Shown piece by piece: positions 37,760 through 46,191 of a DNA stretch of 64,000 nt; within the stretch, counting starts at the first letter, position 1, and the number at the start of each line of letters is the position of its first letter. Location: positions 1 through 64,000 of the forward strand of contig JAGTRB010000011.1 in the NCBI GenBank assembly GCA_018396865.1, in the 5' to 3' direction. Below the pieces are notes generated by a model that did not search any database, was not told where the DNA came from, and saw only the letters and a program-made list of their open reading frames with translations. A program made the translations under genes and the position numbers. This DNA is from Candidatus Bathyarchaeota archaeon (GTDB taxonomy: Archaea; Thermoproteota; Bathyarchaeia; TCS64).

Positions 37760-38445
37760 AGGTGGAATGTGGCCACAACCATGGCGTGATCCCTTTCATA
37801 GGGGTCTAATTCAATGAGCTCCAGTACATCGAAGCCCCCCCTTTCAAGCTCCTTCATCTCCGCTTTGTATACCTCTTCCGGGGGCCTGGTGACATCTATG
37901 CTCCTAGATTTGATGGCCAATAATGCCCACCCGTCTGGTTTAAGGTATAACTCCGCATTCCTAGAGAGGATTCTCGACTGGTCTGGCTGAGCCACATCGG
38001 CGTAGATCAAGTCGACGATGGGCACCAGAGGCGGGTAGGCCTCCGGTGCCCTCGCATCTCCTAGGATAGGTGAGATATTCCTCCTATAGGGGGCTAGTTT
38101 CTCTATGAGGTCTCTCAGAGGCCGGGGTGCGAAGTCGACCCCCCAGATGTGGCCTTCATCTCCCACGATGTCTGAGATGTGGGAACAGGTTGTTCCGGAT
38201 GCCACACCCAGATAGAGAACCTTCATCCCCTTGGAGATGGGCATATTCTTCAATCCCCTCAAAATGGCGGCGGCGAGCTTACTCCTAAAGGGGCTCCAAG
38301 CCCTGTACTCAACGTCTCCAACCCTTATGAGCTGCTCTCCATAGACATCGATCCCAGGGGTTAGATTGACAGTCGCCAGGATCCTCCTATCCTCCATAAG
38401 GATTTCAAATACACCTTGAAATAGTTCATGTATCTCTATTCCCAT
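37756..38445 (-). CDS. flpA: Fibrillarin-like rRNA/tRNA 2'-O-methyltransferase
   Basis: Catalytic subunit of the C/D box sRNP, which methylates ribose 2'-OH of rRNA and tRNA guided by sRNAs. 229 residues: N-terminal beta domain (RILATVNLTPGIDVYGEQ), SAM motif VLYLGVASGTTCSHISDIVG, and the KDKE tetrad lysine/acid positions including DLIYADVAQPDQSRI and ALLAIKSRSID. It is transcribed with a small Cys4 protein 30 bases upstream and is near Nop5 on the same strand, its usual partner. Confidence 0.97.
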   Translation of the reverse strand: MGIEIHELFQGVFEILMEDRRILATVNLTPGIDVYGEQLIRVGDVEYRAWSPFRSKLAAAILRGLKNMPISKGMKVLYLGVASGTTCSHISDIVGDEGHIWGVDFAPRPLRDLIEKLAPYRRNISPILGDARAPEAYPPLVPIVDLIYADVAQPDQSRILSRNAELYLKPDGWALLAIKSRSIDVTRPPEEVYKAEMKELERGGFDVLELIELDPYERDHAMVVATFHL

Positions 38446-38475
38446 CCGCTTCCTCCGTGGGTTGGTCCTCTGGGC

Positions 38476-38724
38476 TCACCTGACCTCAACATCGGATTCC
38501 ATTAGCCTCTCTTGCTCCACGGCCAGCTTCTGGAGCCAGGTCATGGGCCTCCTCAGCTCGCCCACCATCTTTGCGAAGTGCTGGCAGTTGACATAGCCCG
38601 GCGTATTACAGATCCTCATGAAATAATCCCTTGTAACCTGGTTCTCACAGCTGTAAAGATAGGGGCAGTCTGACCTCCTGAACATCTCATGCGAGGCCTC
38701 GGGATACGCCGCCACACCACTCAC
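38476..38724 (-). CDS. Small Cys4 protein between Nop5 and fibrillarin
   Basis: Unrecognised 82-residue protein. Four Cys in a spaced pattern: SDCPYLYSCENQVTRDYF then MRICNTPGYVNCQHFAK (about C20, C26, C39, C47), suggesting a bound zinc ion or Fe-S cluster. The C-terminal 35 residues look helical and charged. It starts with GTG (38724); an in-frame GTG nine bases on follows GAGGTGA, and an ATG at 38685 is also possible. A promoter match lies just upstream (38763). The position with fibrillarin suggests a link to RNA modification, but this is guilt by association only. Confidence 0.6.
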   Translation of the reverse strand: MSGVAAYPEASHEMFRRSDCPYLYSCENQVTRDYFMRICNTPGYVNCQHFAKMVGELRRPMTWLQKLAVEQERLMESDVEVR

Positions 38725-38762
38725 CTCGAGGTTTATCGTTAATGGGATTGATCATCTAGTAT

Positions 38763-38775
38763 GTAAACCTTTCAG
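38763..38775 (-). promoter_or_regulatory. BRE/TATA promoter of the Cys4 protein-fibrillarin unit
   Basis: The minus strand reads CTGAAAGGTTTAC, a match to the window's promoter pattern 39 bases before GTG 38724. The Cys4 gene and fibrillarin thus appear to have a promoter separate from Nop5. Confidence 0.6.
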
Positions 38776-38952
38776 TCCCCACCCAACAGAGAAAATCAGG
38801 GTCGAATAAACGGCTTATATAATATCTATATCACCGACCAATTCTCAAAAATTGCAATAATGAGTACGACCTTCGATATAATATTTCACTTCTGATTTAA
38901 ATGGACCTCCATCTTGAAATTCTAAAAATACATCCCCCTTTGATAGTCCTCG

Positions 38953-40119
38953 CTATTTACGGTGGATTTTTAACCTCTCTAATCTCGCCTCTAGCTTTCT
39001 CTTAAGCTCTTCCCCGATATACTTTCCAGTGAGGGCGTCCGCTCTGGCGGCGACTGCGAGTTGGGATGCCAGAATCCTCGCCAAGCTTCCCCTCTTCTTC
39101 TTTGGGGAGGTGTGCACCATTGGATGTTGAAATATGAGGCCGTGTTTAGGGGGCCTCGACCTGGTCTTCAACGCGCGGAACATTGCCTTCTCAGCTCCCA
39201 GAAGCTGGATCGTGCCTGAGGGCATCATCGAAAGCCTCCCGAGTCCCCCGGCCTTCTCTATAAGCCTCGCTGCGAGGATGGGGCCTGCAACCCCTGCAAG
39301 GTTAGGGGCTACCTCCGATGTCGTCTTAACTATGTACTTCTCAAGCTCCCTCCTATAGTCGTAGAGGCCTTTAAGGTGTAAGGCCAGTCTTCTTACGGGC
39401 TCAACATCCTCAGCCGACAGATGCGCCCCGATGGAAGCTGAGGAAGCTTTAGAGATCTCAATCCTGGTCCTCTCATCAAGATCTATACTCTTTGGCATTT
39501 CCGTCATAAGTGTTCTATCGCCTAATTCTCCTAGGATCGTGGAGTAGGTCTCATGATCCTCGATGATCCTGCCAAGCTCGGGGAAGTGGAGGCCGTACCA
39601 CTCCCTCAGCTTCCCTGAGAGGATGTTTAAGGCCCTGTCCAGCCCCTCCAACGTCTGGATTGCCTTGATTATGATGGCTTCCCTCTCAGATAAGGCCCTA
39701 CCGATATCCCTCCTCGCCAAGATAAGCGAGATCTCCCTGTTCATCCCATAGAGCTGTGAGGCGTCCTCCACTAGGCCACTCCCCAACGCTATACTCTCCA
39801 GGTTCAGGCGAAGATATCTGCATACCTTAGGGTTCCCGAGGAACTCCGTCTCAACCCTCATCTTCCCCCTTGCACCTTCCGCCAGGGCCCTGTTTGAGAA
39901 GATGAACCTCTCATACCCCTTCTCCAAAAGCCTTCTAATAACCTCCGCGGCCTCCGCCGTCAGCTCACCCCTCCTCTGCCGGTCTAGGGTGTCTGCGATC
40001 TCCTCCGGATCCCCCCTGTAGAGAACCTTCTCTACGATCTCATTATTCTCATTTACCCCGAATAGTCCAAGGATGGATTCAACTATGTAGACCTGGCGAG
40101 CTAGGTCTTCCTCCCTCAT
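38953..40119 (-). CDS. nop5: Nop5 (Nop56/58) C/D box RNP core protein
   Basis: 388-residue scaffold of the C/D sRNP, bridging L7Ae-bound RNA and fibrillarin. The coiled-coil centre and Nop domain are clear: NLAGVAGPILAARLIEKAGG, MPSGTIQLLGAEKAMFRAL, PKHGLIFQHPMVHTSPKKKRG, followed by the SLARILASQLAVAARADALTG helix. The N-terminal fibrillarin-binding domain precedes. Fibrillarin lies 500 bases downstream on the same strand with a small gene between. ATG start. Confidence 0.96.
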   Translation of the reverse strand: MREEDLARQVYIVESILGLFGVNENNEIVEKVLYRGDPEEIADTLDRQRRGELTAEAAEVIRRLLEKGYERFIFSNRALAEGARGKMRVETEFLGNPKVCRYLRLNLESIALGSGLVEDASQLYGMNREISLILARRDIGRALSEREAIIIKAIQTLEGLDRALNILSGKLREWYGLHFPELGRIIEDHETYSTILGELGDRTLMTEMPKSIDLDERTRIEISKASSASIGAHLSAEDVEPVRRLALHLKGLYDYRRELEKYIVKTTSEVAPNLAGVAGPILAARLIEKAGGLGRLSMMPSGTIQLLGAEKAMFRALKTRSRPPKHGLIFQHPMVHTSPKKKRGSLARILASQLAVAARADALTGKYIGEELKRKLEARLERLKIHRK

Positions 40120-40171
40120 ATCACATATCCCTGAAGGTTTATCCAGAGTCCTCTCCCAATATTTGGGGGCG

Positions 40172-41089
40172 ATGTCTCAATTAAACCTAGCAGTGGAGAT
40201 AGGGGGGCTTAAGTTAAGGAATCCTGTAATGAACGCCGCCGGGGTCTTAGGCCTATCTGCAAACCTTTTAAAGAGGGTCTATGAGGCTGGAGCCGGATGC
40301 GTCGTCACAAAGAGCCTCGGGCTCCATCCCAGGAGGGGCCACCCAAACCCAACCTTGGTGGCCGTCGAGGGGGGGATCCTGAACTCCATGGGCCTGCCAA
40401 ATCCAGGCGCCTCATACTTCGCTAACGAGGTGAAGAGGCTTAAGGGGATGGATATACCGGTGATAGCAAGCATATTCGGCTCGTCACCGGAGGAGTTCAT
40501 AGAGGTTGCGAGGATCCTAGCTGAGAGCGGGGCCGACGCCCTAGAACTCAACTACAGCTGCCCCACGGTTGGTAGGGAGAGGTGCCTCCTAGACGCCGAC
40601 CCCGAAAACATAGAGAGGGTCACCTCAGCCGTTAAGGATGCAGTCGATCTGCCCATCTTCGTAAAGCTATCCCCAAATGTTGGGGATATAGTCGAGTGCG
40701 CATGGGCATCTGAGAGGGGGGGAGCGGACGCGATAACGGCTGTAAACACCTTAAAGGGGTTGGCAATAGACGCTGAGCTGAGGAGGCCGATCCTCTCGAA
40801 CATTATGGGAGGCTTATCGGGACCCGCCCTAAAGCCAGTCGCCCTGAGGTGTATCTGGGAGATCACCGAGGAGGTTGAAATCCCCGTCATAGGATGCGGG
40901 GGCATCTCGACATGGAGGGACGCAGTCGAGTTCCTCCTATGCGGCGCCAATGCCATCCAGATAGGCACAGCGATAATGTATAGGGGGCTCGAGGTCTTCT
41001 GGGAGATCTTGGAAGGGGTGAAGGGATACCTCGAAGTTAATGGCTTCACGGATGTGAATGAGATTGTCGGGCTCGCCCATGAGACCTGA
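40172..41089 (+). CDS. pyrD: Dihydroorotate dehydrogenase, catalytic subunit
   Basis: FMN enzyme of pyrimidine synthesis (type 1B). About 305 residues: NPVMNAAGVLG near the N-terminus, GCVVTKSLGLHPRRGHPNP, NSMGLPNPG, the ELNYSCPTVG segment (active-site Cys in NYSCP), VKLSPNVGDIVE and ending GCGGISTWRDAVEFLLCGANAIQIGTA. I chose ATG 40172 over an upstream TTG. It overlaps PyrK by 11 bases. The PyrK partner lets it use NAD via FAD and a 2Fe-2S cluster. Confidence 0.95.
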   Translation: MSQLNLAVEIGGLKLRNPVMNAAGVLGLSANLLKRVYEAGAGCVVTKSLGLHPRRGHPNPTLVAVEGGILNSMGLPNPGASYFANEVKRLKGMDIPVIASIFGSSPEEFIEVARILAESGADALELNYSCPTVGRERCLLDADPENIERVTSAVKDAVDLPIFVKLSPNVGDIVECAWASERGGADAITAVNTLKGLAIDAELRRPILSNIMGGLSGPALKPVALRCIWEITEEVEIPVIGCGGISTWRDAVEFLLCGANAIQIGTAIMYRGLEVFWEILEGVKGYLEVNGFTDVNEIVGLAHET

Positions 41090-41885
41090 ACTCCTAAGGA
41101 TAGCCACCATATCGAGGGTAGAGGAGGAGTCAAGGGGGGTCAAGACCCTCTACTTCAGCGACAGGTTATGCTCTGAGGCTAGGCCAGGCCAGTTTCTCAT
41201 GATCTGGGCACCCGGGGTTGATGAGGTCCCAATGTCCCTCTCCACCATAAGCCGCGAGAGGGTCTCTGTGACGGTCAAGCTTGTGGGAGAGGGGACAAGA
41301 GCCATCCACAAAATGAGGGTGGGGGATAGGATGGGTGTGAGAGGCCCCTTCGGAAACGGCTTCACGATCTCAGGCTCCAGACCCCTTCTCGTCGGAGGGG
41401 GAACCGGGGTAGCGGCCCTGAAGCCTCTTCTAGAAGCCATGCTCGCTGATGGCGTGGAGCCCACATTCATCCTAGGGGCGAGGAGCCTCGACGATTTGCT
41501 ATTCAGAAGTCATCTTGAGAAGCTCTTGGGGAGGAGGCTCTTCTTCACCACGGATGATGGCTCCCTTGGCTTCAAAGGATTCGCGTCGGACCTGGCGATA
41601 AGGTTGATGGGGGAGAGAGATTTCGACAGCGTATACGTATGCGGCCCTGAACCGATGATATGTAAGGTCTTCGAAGAGGCTGAGAGGAGGGGGCTCCCAA
41701 TACAGGCGAGCCTTGAACGATATATAAAGTGCGCCGTGGGCCTCTGCGGAAGCTGCGCATTAGGCCCCTTCAGAGTCTGCAGGGACGGCCCTGTCTTCAA
41801 CTCCCAGCAGCTCAGGCTGGTTAGAGACGAGCTCGGCAGAACCCGAATGGACCCTTCAGGATTAATGATCTCTATAGAGCCTTAA
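41079..41885 (+). CDS. pyrK: Dihydroorotate dehydrogenase electron-transfer subunit
   Basis: About 268 residues. FAD-binding barrel (ARPGQFLMIWAPGVDEVPMS), ferredoxin reductase-like NAD domain (LVGGGTGVAALKPLL, VYVCGPEPMICKVF), and C-terminal 2Fe-2S site CAVGLCGSCALGPFRVC with four Cys. ATG 41079 lies inside the end of pyrD (11-base overlap); an ATG at 41058 is possible but adds atypical residues. Together with PyrD it forms the type 1B enzyme, and PyrB is at 53.7 kb. Confidence 0.94.
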   Translation: MRPELLRIATISRVEEESRGVKTLYFSDRLCSEARPGQFLMIWAPGVDEVPMSLSTISRERVSVTVKLVGEGTRAIHKMRVGDRMGVRGPFGNGFTISGSRPLLVGGGTGVAALKPLLEAMLADGVEPTFILGARSLDDLLFRSHLEKLLGRRLFFTTDDGSLGFKGFASDLAIRLMGERDFDSVYVCGPEPMICKVFEEAERRGLPIQASLERYIKCAVGLCGSCALGPFRVCRDGPVFNSQQLRLVRDELGRTRMDPSGLMISIEP

Positions 41886-41933
41886 CTCGAATAAGAGTTA
41901 TCTATCCTCGAAACCAGGCTTATTTGAGCTGCC

Positions 41934-42650
41934 TTGTCAGAGGTTGAGGTCCTGTTCCACTGCTTCTACATCCAGATGGGCCTAGTAAAGGGCCATCCAG
42001 TGCTAAGCATAAGGTGGCCTTTAACGCCCATGCCAGAGCGGGAGGTCGGTGAGGCATATGGAGGGAGGGTGTTCAACCTGGGATCCACGAACACCCTACT
42101 CATAAGGGATGGGGAGGTCAATATAGTGGTAGATCCCGGGATCATACAGCTCGGAAGATATGGGGCCTTCCAGTCGCGCCTCGCCGAGTTCGGGCTCAAG
42201 CCAGAGGATATAGACATGGTTGTGAATACTCACTGCCACTACGATCACGTTGAGTGCAACTACCTCTTCAGGGGTAGAAGGCTAATAATCCACGAGAGGG
42301 AGGCAGAGTACTGCAGGAGGCTCTACTGGCCCGAATATTATGAGGCCTACATGGGGATAATGGATGTGGAGGAGATATCAGGCCCTTACAAGATAAGCGA
42401 GAATGTCAGGGTCTTAGAGACCCCAGGACACACGCCGGGGAGCATATCGGTATTGGCTGAGACTAGGGGTGGATTAGTGGCATGTGTCGGCGACGCCGTA
42501 ATAGTCAAGGAGGACCTACAACAGATGAGGCCTCCCCAGGTCGTCACATTGAATGTATCACCAGAGATGGCTGTGGAGAGCTTGAAGAAGATAATCTCCC
42601 TGAAGCCCCGCACCGTCATCCCAGGCCACGACGCCCCCTTCCAACCCTAA
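41934..42650 (+). CDS. Metallo-beta-lactamase superfamily hydrolase
   Basis: 238-residue MBL-fold protein with the metal-binding motif VVNTHCHYDHVECNYLF (HxHxDH), ETPGHTPGSISVL holding the next His, CVGDAV with the bridging Asp, and VIPGHDAPF with the last His. The start region GRVFNLGSTNTLLIRDGE and NIVVDPG fit thiolesterase/glyoxalase II-like members. Substrate unknown. TTG start assumed. The ribosomal protein S30e gene with its own promoter follows directly. Confidence 0.9.
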   Translation: MSEVEVLFHCFYIQMGLVKGHPVLSIRWPLTPMPEREVGEAYGGRVFNLGSTNTLLIRDGEVNIVVDPGIIQLGRYGAFQSRLAEFGLKPEDIDMVVNTHCHYDHVECNYLFRGRRLIIHEREAEYCRRLYWPEYYEAYMGIMDVEEISGPYKISENVRVLETPGHTPGSISVLAETRGGLVACVGDAVIVKEDLQQMRPPQVVTLNVSPEMAVESLKKIISLKPRTVIPGHDAPFQP

Positions 42651-42652
42651 AC

Positions 42653-42668
42653 CAGAAAGGTTTATAGA
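42653..42668 (+). promoter_or_regulatory. BRE/TATA promoter of the S30e gene
   Basis: CAGAAAGGTTTATAGA is a near-perfect match to the archaeal BRE/TATA pattern, 34-49 bases before ATG 42702. A strong promoter suits a ribosomal protein gene. Confidence 0.7.
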
Positions 42669-42701
42669 CCTAGCCCAGTGTAAAATAAATCCGTGAAATA
42701 G

Positions 42702-42878
42702 ATGCCGACACATGGTTCCCTGACCAAGGCTGGGAAGGTGAGGTCTCAGACCCCGAAGATAGAGGCCAGGCCAAGGAGACAGCCCATCCCGAGGAGGAGG
42801 AACTGGGTCAACTTCCAGAAGAGGATCATATACGCCCCAGAGGAGTCTAAGGGCCCTGGGAGAGGCAGCCTCTTCTAG
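42702..42878 (+). CDS. rps30e: Small ribosomal subunit protein eS30 (S30e)
   Basis: 58-residue very basic protein starting MPTHGSLTKAGKVRSQTPKI, the signature of archaeal and eukaryotic S30e, then RRRNWVNFQKRIIYAP and a Gly-rich end GPGRGSLF. It binds the small subunit near the decoding region. Short genes like this are easily missed. S30e occurs in Crenarchaeota, Thaumarchaeota and other TACK groups but not Euryarchaeota, so it informs the host. A strong promoter precedes it and the elp3 gene begins 21 bases later, probably co-transcribed. Confidence 0.95.
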   Translation: MPTHGSLTKAGKVRSQTPKIEARPRRQPIPRRRNWVNFQKRIIYAPEESKGPGRGSLF

Positions 42879-42899
42879 GGAGTGAAAAGCCCGATATAG

Positions 42900-44483
42900 A
42901 TGATCGGAGGATTGGAAGCCGCAGTCAGGGTTATAGCCGAAAGGATTCTGGCTCAGCAACCTAAAACTCTAGAGGAGATCAACAGGATCAAGATAGAGGT
43001 CAGTAGGGAGTATCATCTACCCAGGATCCCCGGGAATGCGGAGATAATAGCCTCGCTGCCCGAGGGAGAGGCGGGGAGGCTCATCCCGATTCTAAGAAGG
43101 AAGAGGATCAGATCTGCGAGTGGGGTCATAGTCGTGGCCGTTATGACTGAGCCGAGGGAGTGCCCCCACGGAAGGTGCGCCTATTGTCCAGGTGGGCCTG
43201 AGGAGGGGGTTCCCCAGAGTTACACCGGACATGAGCCGGCGGCGATGAGGGGGATCCAGAACAAATACGACCCCTACCGCCAGGTGGCTAGCAGGATAAG
43301 TCAGCTTAGAAGAATAGGGCATGAGGTGGATAAGGTTGACCTCATCATCATGGGTGGCACATTTCCAGCATCCCCCATCGAGTATCAGGAATGGTTCGTT
43401 AAGAGGTGCCTGGACGCGATAACCGGGGTGGATTCGGAGGATCTACTCCAGGCCAAGGAGTTGGCTGAGGTTTCGAGGATCAGGAATGTCGGGATAACGG
43501 TTGAGACCAGGCCAGACACGATAACCATGAGGAGCATCGACCATATGTTAGGCTTGGGCGTCACTAGGGTGGAGCTCGGGGTTCAAAACATCTATGACGA
43601 CATTTACCAGCTGGTTGGTAGGGGGCACACTGTGAAGGACGTTATCGAGGCCACGGGTCTCCTCAGGGACTCGGGCCTCAAGGTTTGCTACCACATGATG
43701 CCCGGCCTACCAGGCTCGAGCTGGGATAGGGATATCGAGGCCTTCAAGAGGATCTTCACAGATCCGAGGTTCAGGCCCGATATGCTGAAGATCTATCCAA
43801 CCCTAGTTCTGAAGGGGACTAAGCTCCACGAGTGGTGGACTTCAGGAGATTATGATCCTATCTCCACCGAGGAGGCCGTTGAGCTGATCGCCAGGGTCAA
43901 ACAGATGGTGCCACCCTGGATTAGGATAATGAGGGTTCAGAGGGATATACCATCAAACCTGGTGGAGGCGGGAGTCAAAAGGAGCAATCTTAGGCAGCTG
44001 GTCCAGGAGAGGTTGAGAGAGCTCGGGGGACACTGCAGGTGTATAAGGTGCAGGGAAGTGGGTCATAAGAGCCTAAACAGCGAGGGAGGGGGAGGAAAGG
44101 TAAATTTACACTGCATCACATATGAGGCCTCAGAAGGCATAGAGAACTTCATCTCCGTAGAGGATGATGGAGAAGATGCACTGATAGGGTTCATCAGGCT
44201 GAGGATACCATCCGAGAATGCCCACAGGCCCGAGATAAGGGACTCCGCCGTTGTTAGGGAGCTCCATGTCTATGGGAGGATGGCCCCTGTTGGAAGAAGG
44301 ATTGAAGACGCCTGGCAGCATATGGGGTGGGGAAGAGTACTACTTTCAGAGGCTGAGAGGATCTCAAAGGAAAGGTACGACATGAAGAAGCTGGTCGTAC
44401 TTAGCGCCCTGGGGACTAAGGAGTACTACAGGAAACTCGGATATTACCCGGATGGGGTCTACATGTCCAAGAGGCTTGGGTAA
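42900..44483 (+). CDS. elp3: Elp3-family tRNA uridine(34) acetyl/carboxymethyl transferase
   Basis: 527-residue radical SAM plus GNAT enzyme that modifies wobble uridine at C5. The cluster motif is ECPHGRCAYCPGG (Cys88, 93, 96; CX4CX2C). The radical SAM domain then shows IMGGTFPASPIEYQEWFVK, VETRPDTIT and the KVCYHMMPGLPGSSW helix. A zinc/Cys region CRCIRCREVGHK separates it from the acetyltransferase domain, with FIRLRIPS and HMGWGRVLLSEAERIS near the C-terminus. Archaea have Elp3 without the other Elongator subunits. ATG start. Confidence 0.96.
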   Translation: MIGGLEAAVRVIAERILAQQPKTLEEINRIKIEVSREYHLPRIPGNAEIIASLPEGEAGRLIPILRRKRIRSASGVIVVAVMTEPRECPHGRCAYCPGGPEEGVPQSYTGHEPAAMRGIQNKYDPYRQVASRISQLRRIGHEVDKVDLIIMGGTFPASPIEYQEWFVKRCLDAITGVDSEDLLQAKELAEVSRIRNVGITVETRPDTITMRSIDHMLGLGVTRVELGVQNIYDDIYQLVGRGHTVKDVIEATGLLRDSGLKVCYHMMPGLPGSSWDRDIEAFKRIFTDPRFRPDMLKIYPTLVLKGTKLHEWWTSGDYDPISTEEAVELIARVKQMVPPWIRIMRVQRDIPSNLVEAGVKRSNLRQLVQERLRELGGHCRCIRCREVGHKSLNSEGGGGKVNLHCITYEASEGIENFISVEDDGEDALIGFIRLRIPSENAHRPEIRDSAVVRELHVYGRMAPVGRRIEDAWQHMGWGRVLLSEAERISKERYDMKKLVVLSALGTKEYYRKLGYYPDGVYMSKRLG

Positions 44484-44525
44484 CAGTTTTATTCTCCCCA
44501 ATCAGGCTTAACTAGTGGCCGGGCA

Positions 44526-44831
44526 TTGTTCATAGTGGTCTATAACCTGAAGATCCCTCCCGAGAGGGCTGCGAGATATATCCAAATAGAGAAGGAGATG
44601 GCCGGGATCTACAACGAACATGGCTGTCTAGGCGTTGAGATATACCGGGATGCGGTAGACCCCCAAAACTGGATGGAGGTCTACAGGTTCAGGGATAAAG
44701 AGCACTACGAGGAGGTCGTCCACTCCGTCGTAAAGGACCCTAGAATAGAGGGTTTGACAAAGGCCTTCACCTCCCTGTTGGATGGAGAGGAGAATAGGCC
44801 CAGAAAGGGAGTATACTTCAGGATGATATAG
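44526..44831 (+). CDS. Antibiotic biosynthesis monooxygenase (ABM)-like dimeric alpha/beta barrel protein
   Basis: 101-residue ferredoxin-like fold protein. Strand FIVVYNLKIPPERAARYIQIEKEM, then GCLGVEIYRDAVDPQNWMEVYRF and the helix DKEHYEEVVHSVV follow the ABM pattern. These domains act as small enzymes or lack a known activity. TTG start. It stands between elp3 and gatD with short gaps, but no functional tie to translation is evident. The C-terminal 20 residues are basic. Confidence 0.75.
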   Translation: MFIVVYNLKIPPERAARYIQIEKEMAGIYNEHGCLGVEIYRDAVDPQNWMEVYRFRDKEHYEEVVHSVVKDPRIEGLTKAFTSLLDGEENRPRKGVYFRMI

Positions 44832-44862
44832 TTGGATTTCTTGAGTCGAGTAAGTGGTTGGC

Positions 44863-46191
44863 ATGGATGAAGCTCTTCAGGGTTATAGGGGGCGCGTGAG
44901 GGAGGCCCTAGAGACCGCCGGGATTAAGGTGGGAGACCTGTTGAGGATCAACGGGAGAAGCGGAACCTATGAGGGCATACTGATGCCGAGGATAGAGACA
45001 GCCCACGACGCATACATCGTTCTGAAGCTCCGAAGCGGCTACAACATCGGTATAGCCTTCGAGGATTCCATGAGCATAGAACGCTTGAGAGAGGCTGAGA
45101 GGCCTCACTTCAGGCCCCCACCCATCCCTGAGACCAAGCCTAGCCTACCAAGGGTGAGCATAATAAGCACAGGAGGAACGATAGCGAGCAGGGTAGACTA
45201 TACCACTGGAGGAGTAAGAGCAGCCATAAGCTCCAGGGACCTCCTAAGCATAATACCCGAGCTCTCGGATATCGCTGTTATAGACGCCGATATACTCTTC
45301 TCGATATTCAGCGAGAACATGGAGCCAAGCCACTGGTCGGAGATGGCCAGGAGGACAGCCCAGAAGATAAGGGATGGGGCGGAAGGTGTTATCATAACCC
45401 ATGGTACTGATACAATGGGCTACTCATCAGCAGCCTTGAGCTTCGCCCTCCAGGGCCTCCCAGTTCCCGTCATCCTCGTTGGCTCCCAGAGGAGCTCTGA
45501 CAGGCCCAGCTCCGACGCCGCCACAAACCTAATAGGCTCGGTCAAGGCGGCTATCGAGGCCCCCTTCGCGGAGGTGGTCCTAGCCATGCACGAATCCACC
45601 TCCGACGACAGCATAGCCTTCCACAGGGGGACGAAGGTGAGAAAATGTCATACGAGCAGCAGGTATGCCTTCAGATCGATAAACTCACAGCCCTTGGCTA
45701 GGCTCAAAGATGGCCGATTAGAGATGCTTACAGACGAGTATAGGAGGAGGGGGGTGGACGAGCTTGTTGTAAGGGATAGGTTTGAGAGGAGGGTTGCCCT
45801 AATCAAGTTCTATCCCGGATTCGACCCTGGAATTCTAGAATGGCTCGCCGACAGGGGATACAAGGGGGTCGTGTTGGAGGGGACGGGGCTCGGGCACGTG
45901 GGCTCCAAGTGCTACCCCTCCATAGAGAGGCTGATCAAGGAGGGGGCGGCCGTCTGCATGACCTCCCAGTGCCTCTGGGGGAGAGTTAATATGAGGGTCT
46001 ACTCCACGGGGAGGGAACTCCTAAGGATGGGGGTTGAACCCTTAGGGGATATGCTGCCGGAGACGGCCATGGTGAAGCTCATGTGGGCTCTAGGGCAGGG
46101 GGAAGGGAGGGAGGAGGCGCTGAGGCTGATGAGGCTGAACATAGCCGGGGAATACTCAGAGCGGACTCTATATGAGGAGGGTGAAACCTAA
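44863..46191 (+). CDS. gatD: Glu-tRNA(Gln) amidotransferase subunit D
   Basis: Glutaminase subunit, related to L-asparaginases, that supplies ammonia to GatE. About 442 residues. A small N-terminal beta domain (GDLLRINGRSGTYEGILMPR) leads to the asparaginase domain with ISTGGTIASR (first catalytic Thr) and VIITHGTDTMGYSSAALSF (second Thr and Asp), and GHVGSKCYPSIERL. ATG at 44863 (MDEALQGYRG) is chosen over GTG 44854. It overlaps gatE by one base (TAATG). Archaea use GatDE to make Gln-tRNA. Confidence 0.95.
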   Translation: MDEALQGYRGRVREALETAGIKVGDLLRINGRSGTYEGILMPRIETAHDAYIVLKLRSGYNIGIAFEDSMSIERLREAERPHFRPPPIPETKPSLPRVSIISTGGTIASRVDYTTGGVRAAISSRDLLSIIPELSDIAVIDADILFSIFSENMEPSHWSEMARRTAQKIRDGAEGVIITHGTDTMGYSSAALSFALQGLPVPVILVGSQRSSDRPSSDAATNLIGSVKAAIEAPFAEVVLAMHESTSDDSIAFHRGTKVRKCHTSSRYAFRSINSQPLARLKDGRLEMLTDEYRRRGVDELVVRDRFERRVALIKFYPGFDPGILEWLADRGYKGVVLEGTGLGHVGSKCYPSIERLIKEGAAVCMTSQCLWGRVNMRVYSTGRELLRMGVEPLGDMLPETAMVKLMWALGQGEGREEALRLMRLNIAGEYSERTLYEEGET

